NCBI RefSeq assembly: GCF_032062135.1
Contig: NC_092859.1
Span: forward strand, 29,000,304-29,064,303
Source of the DNA: Pyxicephalus adspersus
Taxonomy: Eukaryota > Chordata > Amphibia > Anura > Pyxicephalidae
DNA: 64,000 bases
Direction: 5' to 3'
Under the pieces are notes generated by a model. The model saw nothing but the letters and a program-made list of their open reading frames with translations, was not told the origin of the DNA and made no database searches. Of the stretch, positions 36,271 to 48,600 are shown one piece after another. Both the position numbers and the translations under genes were made by a program. The number at the start of each line of letters is the position of its first letter. The stretch's first letter is position 1.

Positions 36271-37598
36271 AGATCCATAGGCTTTTCACTCAGATACTAC
36301 CAACAAACATCATGTGTCTTATAACATTAAGCTTGTTTAACTGAGGGACAGTCAGTTCAATGTTATAGAATGGAAAAAAAACAGCATATACGTTCTACAA
36401 GGCATGACTCTGTGATGGCACTGTCACTAGGATTTTAAAACTGCCAGAAGTCAGTGTGTGAATTATACCAATTGCATGTTTTGTATCCTTTATACTATGA
36501 CATATACATTTGGAACAGGTTGCATTTGTTCCTTTTATGTTGGTATAGTTGTGTCCCATGATTTGGCAGAATTGACAGTTTTTTGCTTCTGTATTGTCAG
36601 TCATCCATATTGCTATAATTAAAGTCTGCACATCTCCCACTACCAAACCATGGCACAATTATCCCCAAGTTTTTCTACTATTAAAATGTATGTATAATCC
36701 TATATTCAAAGCTTTTTCAGTTCTTGATGTAGGATGGGGGTGTAAACCCCCTACTGTGTTATTTTTGGCATGCCCTTTACTTCCTGTACAGAAGATACTA
36801 CAAGAAATGTGAAGATATCTTCCCAAAGTGAGAGAAATTCCCATCTTACTTTTCACACGATCATATGTCACCATTTGATGATTTACCCTCACCCTTTGCT
36901 TCTGATTCTAATCACTTTTGCAGTAACATTAAACACCAGGATGAAAAGAGTAGATATAGACTGCAAAACACAGATAATTAGTAGCCACTGTTGACTTCAA
37001 AGGCATGAAAACTTTGGTAACTTCTTTTTAAATAAAATAAAAAGTGAATTTAGGTAGAAAACAGATAGGTAAACCCGGCTGAAATATGCAACCTGGAAAT
37101 TTAAAGATTTATATTTTTAATATGCCTCTAAATTATTTGCAAAAAATAATTTTTAAAATTCCCTGCAGAGGTTACAAAGCAAGGGACAAAATTGGCAGTG
37201 CCCTCATATTGCAAGTGTATCAGTGAAGTCAGGTTGTTTTTTCTCTTTTTAAAAATCTGTTCACACCAGTAGCTGCCAGCACTTCCCACTGCGTTGTGTA
37301 GTTAAGATGAATATAGTTCACCCGGGTACATGGCTCCAGTCAGCTGCGGACTCTCTGCAAGACCCCTGTGATGAGCCAACTTATGCCACTTCAATAAAAA
37401 TTCATGTGGTGCGGTAACCTTTGCCACCTAAAACGTGGAAGTAGAGTGTCGACAAACTGTGACAGTCTGTTGCTGCATGTTCGACATTATAAAAGGGTTT
37501 TTAAAAAGGAGGATAAAAGAGAAATACTGAACAAATTAAAAGCTTAAAGCTGAACTCCAGGCCAATATCATAGATACAAATTCATGCAGCTTTATACT
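36271..37598. other. Noncoding; no gene seen
   Basis: The Cys-containing minus-strand frame at 36395-36658 was considered and not accepted as a gene. Confidence 0.45.
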
Positions 37599-37710
37599 CA
37601 TTATTATTATATCGTATATAGTGCTGATATTTTAGGCAGTATTGTGCAAAGTCATAAATGTATTATTAACTGACTGTTATAGGGGCTCACAATCTAATGT
37701 TTGTAACATT
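37599..37710 (-). mobile_element. L2-type LINE 3' tail fragment
   Basis: ATTATTATTATATCGTATAT, then AGTGCTGATATTTTAGGCAG and TTGTGCAAAGTCATAAATG with GGGGCTCACAATCTAATG follow the layout of the L2 3' end at 21940 in the same orientation, with more divergence. Confidence 0.6.
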
Positions 37711-38769
37711 TGGAGAACATAAATAAAATCCAAAGCTGGGATCCTAGTGCTGCACGGCCAATAATATATGGGGTTTATTCAAGAAGTGCAAGTACTTCAA
37801 TATGGCTTGGAGTCTCTTAGTGTCCATGTGCAGGAAAACTACATGAAAGTTCAGAGAAGGGGAGAGAGAATTAGCAGATGTTTCAGTGCTGGTAGCACAC
37901 GGATTAAAAGAGATTTCAGAATGACAGAGATGAGAGTCTCAGTCTGCCACTACTTCTTTCATCCAGTCACAGGGTAAGAGAAGACCTGTAAGTGAAAGTA
38001 AAACTGTGGCAGAGAAAGTTCATGTTTCTTCTTCTGCCAATAGCAGGAATTGCAAATGAATAGTCTGCCAATCAAAGTGTGACAGAACACTTGAATGGGC
38101 CCAATGTAGAAATTACCTTCTAAGAAAACTGCATGCCAAATAGTTTCACATCCAGAAATACAAATGAGAGATGTCATATAGAAATATCAGTTTACCTTGT
38201 TAAAGTTTGATCTGGTCCTCTTTAACATTCAACCATGATGGATGGCCTTACCATTAGGAATGCTTAGGGCTTAGAATGCCAAATCAGATTTTTTTTTTAG
38301 GAATGATTGAAGTTTGCATACATCTTAAGCGACTTCATCTTTGTATCCACAGATTATTTTGCCAAGGTAGCTTCTGTTTGGTGAATTTTATTCTTGCACT
38401 CACACTGAGTCATTGATTTATGTACAAAGCTACTATTATTTTTTAATTAGTCTGGCTAACTTCTCAAACTTGCTGCCTACTTTTTTTATGATCTTCGGGT
38501 GGGAAATTGAAGCATACATTGAGTTGGCTCCTAAAAGTGTCGGACTTTAGTGGTTTTTCTGGTTTTTAAGACTAAGAACAGGCAAAAAATGTAATGAACA
38601 CACACCTCGATTCTTTCAGTTATCAGATCCAGTGCTGAAAAGTTCTGCTCCGACCTTCACTTGCGTCCTGTTTTTCTTACACCCATAGAAAACTTGGGCC
38701 TCAATTAGGATGGATCTCCACTATGTACACACAGACCCTTATCTCTAACCTTTCTCTGATCCATTAAAA
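37711..38769. other. Noncoding; no gene seen
   Basis: Nothing recognised. Confidence 0.5.
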
Positions 38770-38990
38770 TATTTTTATTGATGTCACAAATGGAGGAAGA
38801 ATGTGGCAACAATAAAACAGATTACATGACAGAGCCCAACTAAACTATGTACAGATATGTGAAAGGTTACATGTATATTACAGTGCCCTTCTTAGCAATC
38901 AGAGTACATAACACAACTCATATTTAGGTCTCTTTCCCAATGCATTTCTCCACTTGGCTTCTTCAGGGGGGATCTGCAGAGATTTATACT
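38770..38990 (-). repeat. Retroelement terminal cassette with hammerhead-like motif, copy B
   Basis: The minus strand has CCCCCTGAAGAAGCC, a short spacer, GGAGAAATGCATTGGG, and then about 160 bp of AT-rich sequence ending in AATAAAAATATTTTAATG. The layout matches copy C at 50300-50530. The motif itself is at 38936-38969. Confidence 0.45.
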
Positions 38991-39471
38991 GATTGCTAGA
39001 AAATATTCAGATTCAGATTACCAAGTGATAGCTGTATTTGCCTTTCAATGTACAGACATGAGTATACTGCCTGTATTTTATGATAATGAAAAAATATGTA
39101 ATAAAACCAATGTTTTCAACTTTCTTAGTATGGAGTGAGTATTGGTTTATAGAGTAGTAGTTGTGAATAATTTGCGATGTAGTTGGAGGTTAAGTTTTAT
39201 CCTCCTGTCATTTATAGCAGGATTATGATGACCTAGTAAGATATAGATATGTCCATATGAGTTACAGTAGAGTATAATGTATAATGACAAGGTGTGAAAA
39301 TATAAGACTTACTTGAAGATGGGGTGTTCCTTTCTAAGATGACATGAGTTTGTTCATATTGCAACAGCAAGGGTTCCAAGTAAAGTTGGATCCTTTTATA
39401 TATATCTGAAGGAATCACAGTTATAAGTATATCAATATACATATACCAAGGTCATACTTGGTTAGGTAAAG
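38991..39471. other. AT-rich noncoding, probable CHRM2 intron
   Basis: Nothing recognised. A diverged relative of the following 193-bp unit may be present near 39290. Confidence 0.4.
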
Positions 39472-39858
39472 AAAGTATTATATTTTACCTACTTAGTACT
39501 CCTGGGAAACAAAGGATATTGTCCCCAGAAAGGGTAGGCAATGGAAAGGGCAATGATGAATTTCAGTTACAATCTTACCAGAAGGACACGTTTATTAGGT
39601 AATTATAACTAGTTTGGGGGGCAAAAGAGGTGAGATAGTAACATGAGTAAACTTTCTATGTAAAAAAGTATTATACTTAACTTACTTAGTACTCCTGGGA
39701 AACAAAATAATATTGTCCCCAAAGAGGGTAGGTACTAGAGGGGGTGATGATGAACTTCAGTTATAATTGTACTTAAAGCACAAGTATATTGGGATATAGG
39801 AACTTAATTACAGGGCAAAAGAGATAAGATAACATGAATGGGCTTTCTATGTGAAGAA
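39472..39858 (+). repeat. Tandem duplication, two units of about 193 bp
   Basis: AAAGTATTATA, TACTTAGTACTCCTGGGAAA, ATATTGTCCCCA, GAGGGTAGG, GATGATGAA and CTTTCTATGTAAA-like words recur in order at 39472 and 39665. Divergence of the two units suggests an old duplication. It lies about 320 bp before the CHRM2 splice acceptor. Confidence 0.85.
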
Positions 39859-40154
39859 CTAAGAGATCAAATATTTACAGTTACATTGTATTTTGCTAGT
39901 CAGCTTCAAAAGAAGCTGTTCTGCAGGTTTCCCGCCTTATTTTTATTGATGCCAAGATCACCATTTAGGAGAATTACCCTCACTGATTCCGGATACCAAC
40001 ACTGAATAAGGGTTTATGGGCAATAAAATAAAGGAAAATGCAAAAAAGTGCCTTTAAATTTGTGGCAAGTGCTGGTATTAAAACCGTATAATATAATATA
40101 TTACAACTACTTTGCTTTATCACCTATATGAGTATGCCATGTTCTGTGAATAAC

Positions 40155-40177
40155 ATTTTCTCTGTTCTTTTTTGTAG
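40155..40177 (+). other. 3' splice site before the CHRM2 coding exon
   Basis: A T-rich tract (TTTTCTCTGTTCTTTTTTGTAG) ends in AG at 40176-40177. In vertebrates the M2 coding region is one exon joined to upstream untranslated exons by an acceptor a few tens of bases before the ATG. The 53-nt distance here fits that. Assignment is inference from context, with no transcript evidence. Confidence 0.8.
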
Positions 40178-40230
40178 GTGTAAATGGTAACTAGAATTTA
40201 GACATCTAGAGGTTGACCTAAGACGCAATC
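40178..40230 (+). promoter_or_regulatory. CHRM2 5' leader segment with a five-codon upstream ORF
   Basis: If splicing uses AG at 40176-40177, 53 nt of leader precede the start codon. They contain ATG at 40184 followed by four sense codons and TAG at 40199-40201, 29 nt before the main ATG. The main start has A at -3 (CAATCATGA), a reasonable context. Confidence 0.6.
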
Positions 40231-41649
40231 ATGAATAACACCAGCTTTGCCAACGTGTCCACAGCCAACAGGACCATGATGGGAAGCCCTTACAAAACAG
40301 TGGAGGTGGTATTCATTGTTATTGTGGCTGGTTCACTGAGTCTGGTGACCATTATTGGAAACATCCTTGTCATGGTCTCTATAAAGGTCAACCGCCACCT
40401 ACAGACAGTCAACAATTACTTCCTGTTCAGCTTAGCATGTGCTGATTTAATTATTGGGGTCTTTTCCATGAACCTCTACACCTTGTACACTGTGATAGGT
40501 TACTGGCCAATAGGACCAGTGGTGTGTGATCTCTGGTTGGCTCTGGACTATGTCGTCAGCAATGCTTCAGTGATGAACCTGCTCATTATCAGCTTTGATC
40601 GGTACTTCTGCGTCACAAAACCACTGACATATCCAGTGAGACGAACCACCAAAATGGCTGGGATGATGATTGCTGCAGCTTGGGTGTTGTCTTTTATCCT
40701 TTGGGCCCCTGCTATACTCTTTTGGCAATTCATTGTTGGTGGAAGAACTGTCCCAGATGGAGAGTGCTATATCCAGTTTTTCTCAAATGCCGCAGTTACA
40801 TTTGGCACCGCCATTGCAGCATTCTATTTGCCAGTCATTATTATGACTATATTGTATTGGCAGATATCTCGTGCCAGCAAGAGTAGAATAAAGAAAGACA
40901 AAAGGGAACCGACTACCAATCAAGATCCCATTTCACCCAGCAATGTTCAAGGGAAAATAGTGAAACCAAACAATAACAACCTTTCAGCCATGGAAGATGG
41001 TCTGGATCATAGCAAAATACAAAATGGAAAAGCATCCAGAAATTCTGTGACAGAAAATTGTGTCCAAACGGAAGGAGAAGAGAAAGAGATCTCCAACGAC
41101 TCAACTTCTGTAAGTGTAGTAGGATCGAATGCAAAAGAAGATGGACCTTCCAAAGATGTTCCCCAAGCTTCAGGATCCCAAACCTTTCCAAAAGTTGAAA
41201 ACTCCAAGATGACCTGTATACGAATAGTTACAAAATCAGAAAAAGGTGACTGTGGTTCTACAAGTGGAACCACAGTGGAAATTGTTCCAGGAACCAATGG
41301 TCGGAACGGAGAAGACAAGCAAAATGTTGTGGCCCGAAAAATTGTAAAGATGACAAAGCAGCCAGCCAAAAAGAAAATTCCTCCATCCAGGGAAAAGAAA
41401 GTGACAAGGACTATCTTGGCTATACTCTTAGCTTTCATTATAACCTGGACACCTTACAATGTAATGGTTCTAATCAACACTTTTTGTGATGTCTGTGTAC
41501 CTAACACAGTGTGGACAATTGGCTATTGGCTTTGCTATATCAACAGTACGATCAATCCTGCTTGCTACGCACTCTGCAATACTACGTTTAAGAAAACTTT
41601 CAAGCACCTACTAATGTGTCAATATAAAAACATAGGTTCGGCAAGGTAA
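40231..41649 (+). CDS. CHRM2: Muscarinic acetylcholine receptor M2
   Basis: A 472-residue class A GPCR coupling acetylcholine to Gi/o in the plasma membrane (heart pacemaker and neuronal autoreceptor roles are known for the family). Seen here: N-glycosylation sites at N2, N3, N8 and N13; TM1 about 25-48 with GN at 43-44; TM2 with D72; C99 and C179 for the TM3-ECL2 disulfide; ligand Asp D106; DRY at 123-125; TM6 W406, Y409, N410; ECL3 C419/C422; TM7 Y432, Y436 and NPACY at 442-446; C463 for palmitoylation. A third cytoplasmic loop of about 180 residues (214-392) is typical of M2/M4, and the identity of TM regions to mammalian M2 is almost complete. Human M2 has 466 residues; the extra six lie in the N-terminus (three) and ICL3 (three). 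The gene is intronless in its coding part, as usual. Start chosen at MNNTS, matching the family. Oddities: ECL2 has PDGE (175-178) instead of EDGE; TM6 has WTPYN as in other subtypes; ICL3 cluster 312-316 is QASGS. Confidence 0.99.
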   Translation: MNNTSFANVSTANRTMMGSPYKTVEVVFIVIVAGSLSLVTIIGNILVMVSIKVNRHLQTVNNYFLFSLACADLIIGVFSMNLYTLYTVIGYWPIGPVVCDLWLALDYVVSNASVMNLLIISFDRYFCVTKPLTYPVRRTTKMAGMMIAAAWVLSFILWAPAILFWQFIVGGRTVPDGECYIQFFSNAAVTFGTAIAAFYLPVIIMTILYWQISRASKSRIKKDKREPTTNQDPISPSNVQGKIVKPNNNNLSAMEDGLDHSKIQNGKASRNSVTENCVQTEGEEKEISNDSTSVSVVGSNAKEDGPSKDVPQASGSQTFPKVENSKMTCIRIVTKSEKGDCGSTSGTTVEIVPGTNGRNGEDKQNVVARKIVKMTKQPAKKKIPPSREKKVTRTILAILLAFIITWTPYNVMVLINTFCDVCVPNTVWTIGYWLCYINSTINPACYALCNTTFKKTFKHLLMCQYKNIGSAR

Positions 41650-42645
41650 AAGAAGACAAGACATGGGGCAGAACTGCCATTAAAATATTATGCCATAGCA
41701 CTTTACAATCGATTATGGAATGTGCAATCTAGGAACCCTATTCTGACATAGACCCGTGGAACCTTTCCACCCTCTGCACTTATAACTATGAAAAATTTAA
41801 ACAAGGAATTGCAATTTCTCTTGGATAGAGTAAGATATATGTAGACAAACCTGGCCGCTGCTCTTCAACCTAAAAAAAGTACACACAAAAAACTTCAAAG
41901 GGCTTTTTAAGGTCCACCTATTTTCAATGTCTGTAAAATGACCATACATATTTTTATGTGTTTAAATGTCTACGGGACACAAATTCTATTGACTCAATGT
42001 TCAGAATAGTGACTTACTAGATGGAACAAATTAAAAATTACTTTATAAGGCTTTTGTTTTCAGCGATAGACAAAAAAAAAATCAACTCACTCTATGACTT
42101 TTTTGTGATTTGTTCATCCGAGACATCGGGAAAACTGAAACCTCAATTTTTCACAATTTTCACCTTTATCCTAATGTTAAAAAATGGCTCTTCTGTGCCT
42201 CCGTGTTTCTAGTGACTGTATCAAAATATAACTCAAGTTTAGCCCTTGTGATAAGAGGGGTATGTTAGAGCTTCCTTGAAAATAACTAGCCAAGCAAATA
42301 ATACATATATATAAGTCGTTTTTGTGTACAATGGCACAGAAAGGCAAGCTTTAGCTCTATAGCTGTAGTAGAACTTCATTTTCCATCAGAATTAGGCTAG
42401 CAATTTAAGCAGCTTGGGAGATGAAGTTCGGTGACAGCTAGCATGCAGAAGGTGTATTGTGCATTTGTCATTGAAGGATGGTATTATATTGATACTTTCC
42501 AGTGTGATATATCCTGTCCTCATCCATATTTAAAATTACCAACATCGGGATACTTTTTTGTCCATTGCATTACACAAATTGCATTACATGTAACTCCACC
42601 TGGCAAGTACTAAGCTGAACTAAATTGTTTCAATAAAGGAATAAA
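41650..42645 (+). other. CHRM2 proximal 3' UTR with tandem polyadenylation signals
   Basis: After the stop, the sequence is AT-rich and noncoding. AATAAA occurs at 42632-42637 and 42640-42645, a plausible first poly(A) site about 1 kb downstream. Longer UTR isoforms may continue, since further AATAAA-like words follow. Confidence 0.55.
42361..42439. repeat. Small foldback repeat in the 3' UTR
   Basis: AGCTGTAGTAGAACTTCATT (42361) pairs with the reverse complement of the right arm (AGCTGTCACCGAACTTCATC, ending 42439): 19 of 25 bases match. It resembles a vertebrate dispersed repeat containing AACTACAACTCCCAGCA-like words. If transcribed it would form a stem-loop in the CHRM2 3' UTR. Confidence 0.65.
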
Positions 42646-45600
42646 GAGAGATTGTATGACACCTGCTGTCCAGTCAAACAAGAGAATATCAATGGAAGGA
42701 TAAAGTAGTGAACTCAATACAGTTTAGAAAGATACAGTAACTTATATTTGCCAAGTCCTATTGTATTTTATGACCAGTAATACAAAAATGTTATTTACCA
42801 ATTGCTTTTCTGTTTAAGACTTGATTGGAAGGAAAAATATTCAAGAATTGTATTATCCTTTCTGAGGCAAGTAAAAGTATAGGCATTCGCACAATGGCTG
42901 ATTATACAATGAAGAATCCATTTTTTAGGCTAGAAAATGGCCTATTATATACACTAAAAATATGTAATATAACCAAGAGGTATTTCCAGGGGCATAATGG
43001 GTTTGGGATAAAATGTGATTCGAGGTGCAGTGTCCTGATTTTGTCACAAAATATTACTGCAGAAGTCTTCCAGGGATTATTAGAAGCATTTACAAACATA
43101 GAAGTAATGTGCACAGGCCCCCCTTATATACCACAGTGCAATGTGTGACATTCTAAGCTTCCCCAGGCTTGGAGGACCAAATGCTGCTTTCATATTAGCA
43201 CCCATTTAGTAATGTCAGTAGTTTCCAATAAGTCAATAAGTTACACTATAATAAATAGATTTAATCTACATATAAACTAAATTTTGGTGTAGGCCATAGC
43301 CTATTCAAAAACATAAAAGAATAGAGAGAAGCTTCACTTTTACTCACAGAACTTGGTTCACACTAGTTTAAAAACCATTTTTTTTATCTGGCATAGCAAA
43401 TGTCTGGGCAACATCAATATAAATCATACAACTGATTTCTATTGTAGAGTTCAGAATGACATTAACTCTCAGCATTTGGTTGGCTTGCATGCAACGCTTG
43501 TTTTCTTTATGGATGGTGGTTGGTGTGGTACCACCCCATACAACTTACCATTCATAAACAATTCGGATACTACCCACTAGTAGCCAGTCCAACATTGTGT
43601 TATTAGTGGGCAGCATCTCAACTGTTTGTTTTGATTAAATACACATGAAATTAAAAAACACAAATACAAAGGACACCAAATAAACACAACTAGCCAAAAA
43701 AGCATACACCCTCTAAAGGAGGAAAGTATTTTTTTAAGTTTCCAATTAAAATACATACTTTTCAAATCATATTTCACTTAACCATAGTAAAGGCAGATCT
43801 ATCTGGTTGGTAATTAAAGCCCAACTGAACTTTCTGTTTCAATCAGCTAAATACATTTGAGGTACATCAAAGCAATGTGGAAGCAGTGGTCTTTCTGCAG
43901 TTGTCTGACAATCTTCCCAGATCTTTAGAGCACCAATCACTTACTAGAAACATTTCAGACCTCTGCAAAGACACTTCTACTCCTTTACAATAAGCAAAGA
44001 TCCCAACAAAAAGACTTTCCACACCTTTTGTTTTGAAGTACACATTTTCTAATAAAGGTATACAGCTGCTTTAACACAAACGTTTAGTTGTGATAAAAAT
44101 GTATGTCCAATATAAAAGATGTCCCATAAATGTAAGAAAACCATCATTCAACAATTAAGGAAGGGTTGGTGCCCTTTTCTTTTTAGCTGGTATAAAATAA
44201 AAGGTCCCTGGTCCATTTTAATAAGACACTGGTGTTAAATAACCTAATATGTGTTTGATCAGTACACAAATGAGGAAGAACAGCAAAATGCCCACAACCA
44301 CCAGCTCTGAATTATTTTTTGTATAGTCACATTGCGCCAGTGGTTTATACAAGTGCTATAGCCCATAGATTCATCATTGATGTAACAAATGTTATTTAAG
44401 ACAAAAAATGTTGTTTGGCTTGATAAAGTGACCATATGTGTATTGTGTCACATGACCTGTGTTGGTGACATCCATTCCAGATTTCTAGCAATCATTTATA
44501 AGATAAGTATTATTATCTGAATGTTCATACAAAAATGTACACTTAAAGATAATGGCTACAAAAAAAAATGCTTATGAAGTGACATTCTTATTTTTTACCG
44601 GACCAGCATAATGAAGAACATTAATGATATTAATTAGTTTCCTCCAGACACAGATTACATATCTGCTTTTATTTCTAGTAGGGGATTTTCACTTATCCAA
44701 AACAACAGATTTACCGTACTGTATGCCTGGGCAAACCTAAAATAAAACAGCAGTACATTTCAACAAACAACAGTTCATCTCTGAAATGCATTCACATTTT
44801 CCCAAAGAGTTTAAAAATGTTCATAAGGACTAATAAAACAATGTCTGTTTAGCTGGCAGAAATTCCACATTTCCATAGAAGGAGCCTTTAGTTTTGTGGT
44901 ATGTTTTTTGTTTTTTTTTTTAATATAGAAACTCATCCAGCACACTTCGACTTTTAGTTTCTATTTATTTCATCAGCCAACTATGTGCTCCAAAGGCTTA
45001 TTGCAAAGACTGATTTTTTCTATATGGATATAGATCACCTCTTAGACTTCCTTCCTATACATATAGGCACTGTAAGGGTGTTATGCCCACATTCTGTGTA
45101 GTTGAGAAAAGGTTAGAGAGAGTAGCCGTGTCATTGCTGAAGACTAACTCAGTTTAATGGACGAAAGATGCATGGAATACATTTTGAAGAGCAAAGAGTA
45201 TTTTTCTCTTCTCTGCAGTTTAATAGCGCAGGAAAGAAGATGTACTTTGTTTTACAGATCTGTGACTTCATTTTTACAGAGTTTAGTTGTTTTATTATTT
45301 TTCTTATTATTTTAGTTCAGCTTCCCTATCAATAATAGGTCATTGATACAACATATTCCGGAAACACACAATGACAATGAGGTTTTCTTTCCCAAAACTG
45401 ATAGCTTTGTTAAATTTACTGCCAGACTTCAGCACCCTTATAATATTGAAGAAAAGTGAAGATATTCTGTAGTCCAGCACACAAGGAGATTAGAGGGGAC
45501 TAACAATACTGAAAGTTTTTTTTTTCCTGTACTTGCTTCATTGTAATTGTGCAAAACATGGGAATATTTGCATGTATTCTAGAGATGTACTCAGTGTGTT

Positions 45601-48600
45601 TTTGAAACTGTGTGTCTTGAATCAGTTAGCCCTTACATATAATATAAAACCACTACTCTCAGTAATTATTATCTCCCTGTACTCAGTTTATAAACTGCAG
45701 TGTTTCTTTTCCTTCTGCTAATATTTATCTTTGGCCAGCTAAAAAACCTAGCAAATCCTAAACATAAAATTTGTCTGGCAACGGTGGGTAAATGCCCAAA
45801 CCTGAATGAAATAGTTAATCCAAACTTGTCCTTGGAGAAGAATCAAAATCTCAAAATGGCCAAATATATATTTTTTTATTCACATAAATTATAAAATACT
45901 TAAGCAGAGAAGCCATTATATTCCAAATATACTAAAAGAACATCTAGTTCCTTTTTCACAGGAATCAATAACATAAAATTAAGCCTCAGGAAGGTGGTTA
46001 ACTCACGGATTGTCACTACCAATATCCACCTTCACTGGTACGAACAGGCCAACTGGGACTCTTTCATTGGTGCTCTGACTGATGATATATTAAGAAACTA
46101 AAGATACAAGAAGACAAGTGTACCCAATTATTAAGTATATTTCTAATGCAGTGACACAGAAGTTTAATCACATAAAGTTTAAGAGGTAGATACTCGGACA
46201 GGCTATTATCCCTCCTATGTGTCTCTGGCTGGGGGCATTGCCAGTACTAATAAGAAATGTTGGGAAGAAGACTAAATGAGAAGTGAAGATATTTTACCAT
46301 TCAGGTATCAATCAGCGCAGGACCTGAGACAAATACCAAGCATTATATGACTACCTGCTCTCTATCTAAACCTCTAATTGCAGTGCCTAGTAGAAGGGAG
46401 TCTTCCAGACTTATTTTGTTGTTTTGGGATGTCATGTGAGTATATGGTAGGAATTACCATGGTTAGAAGACCATGTCCCCCATAGACCCACCAAATAATG
46501 AGGCACCATGGCACACTTTGCATTGTACACTTGCTTTATCCCATAGAAACATCTATCTATCATGAAAGGGCTAGTAGGCTCAGTTTGGCCTCAAGGTCAA
46601 AGGTTTCCAGTCCTCCCCTCAATTCCTGGCCAGGAATCCAAGAAGTACTCCTGACTCTTCTGATCTGCATACTTGTTTCAGATCAGTAAATAAAGTTTTG
46701 AAGTTAGATGGTCAGTTGGATAAATAAAGGCAGTTTTTTATGTATCACAATGCATACTTTGACTATAATCAGTTCTTGGACTTTTGAAACTGTTGATGGA
46801 GTAAAGGTGCTTTGAGATAATGTCCGCTACAATCTAAGGAGGAGCTTACTCCCATTTTCTATAGGAAAGTGTCCAGCTGAGAAACAGTATTCATAACTGC
46901 CTAAAAGTGTGTATCCTAAGCAAGTGAAAGAGTTGCTGCCATGTACAACAGTGTTGGCATTCCCTGAGTGTTCACCAGAAAAAGTTTATTACATAAGTGT
47001 AACAAGTGTTATCAAACAGGGCATTTTGGGAGTTCCTTGTAATATTCTACAGGTAAAATTAATGTAAAATCTCAAAGCAATATGACTATTTGTCTTTCAG
47101 AAACTTTTTTTTCTTGTATGTACTGCTGACAAATATTAAGAAATGTTGAAATGTGTTTGCACTTGATGAAACGATAAATATAATGGACAACTCATTGTGT
47201 GACGTATGTTTTATATGCATTCAGAATATAAAATACAATATAATACTTATTCTACATTCAATCCCGACAGTGGTGGATAAGCCTGTCCCTTGCCAGCACA
47301 CTGCACAGAGAGACCTTTGGTCTTTGTGAAGAAGAAGTGGTCTCCCCGCTAATTGAAAAGCTCTAGATTGGAGATAGCAGTGGATGTATTGGACCTCTGC
47401 AGAGATATTACTGCGTTCGGTTAGCATGCTGGCAGAAGACAAGCATTATTACTAACATTCAGAAATTAAACTTCTTTTCCTCTAAGCAAAAATTATCCCC
47501 TCCATTCTCTTGCACTTACCTTAAAGTGGCCAACTTTGCACCAAGTTTTCTCAATAGATCATTCATGTATTTATATTAGGTGACCATATTTACCTTTAAT
47601 CATTCCTTTAACAAGGAAGAATACATCAGATCAGTTAATATTTTATTATTGCTTAGGTCCCCATCTTATTTACTAATTTAAATGCTTTTCTTAGCATTTT
47701 TTCCAGTTCCCCAAGTGTTTTTTGGAACCTTGTAGCTTAACTACATATGTAGAATAAGTCTTACTGATGCTTTGTTCAAAGACAAGATTATATATGTCTC
47801 TCCATAGAGTGGATTTACCAAAGGAATATAAGCTAGTGAAAGTGAATTTTTTTGCTTGGTTTAGTGAATTGTGGTGAAGCTCTGCTGACTTATATATACG
47901 GCAATTTAATCATGTGCAAGCAGATAGCACATTATTGGGTAATCCTTGCAAACTGAAGTTTTACTACATATTCACTAAGCTAAGAGGTAAATCAACTCCT
48001 TTGCCTCAGTTAGTGACATACTTAGCAACTCTTTAAGCACCATGGACAGCTCTATACAAATCTTTAAATAACATCACTTTTCACTGATTTGTTAGCAGCG
48101 AATATCCGGTTTAAGCACGCATCTTGGTAAAAAAGAAACCCCAGCTAGATAGAAAAATATTAAAATATTTAAAAACTATATCATTTTTCAGACTGAAACC
48201 CACTACTGCAAGATAGATATTCAGTTCAATGTTTGACTCCCTGGACTGACTGCATAACAAGCAAAAAAGCAAGGTTTGGTTGAGTTTGAAACAGTATTAG
48301 ATGTGTAGCACTTACCCCCATAGGAATAGGTTTTTCCCAGGTTCTCCATCGTAGCGTGGAATACCAATTTACAGAGGCTTGTACATTTTAGTTTTGGGGA
48401 ATTTCTTGTAGGAGAAAGGGTTATGGTAGTAGAGTGTCATACAATGGCAGTTTAGATCCAGTAGCAACTTATCACATTCACCGCTGACAGCTGACCATTA
48501 GCATCCTCGCTTAATTCCTAATCTATAACAGTAAGATCACTCCACCAGAGTGGGTCTACCCATTAGTGTCATTTTTAAATTGAGCAACAATGGTTTTCTG

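Noticed and set aside
36395..36658. Cys-containing frame resembling a zinc-binding motif (CQFC ... CSKC)
   Set aside because: Spacing fits no known finger family, the frame is short, and there are no copies or neighbours to support it.
1..40177. MIR490, which lies within a CHRM2 intron in mammals
   Set aside because: I looked for the mature words CCATGGATCTCCAGG and CAACCTGGAGGACTCC on the + strand and did not find them. It may lie further upstream outside the window.
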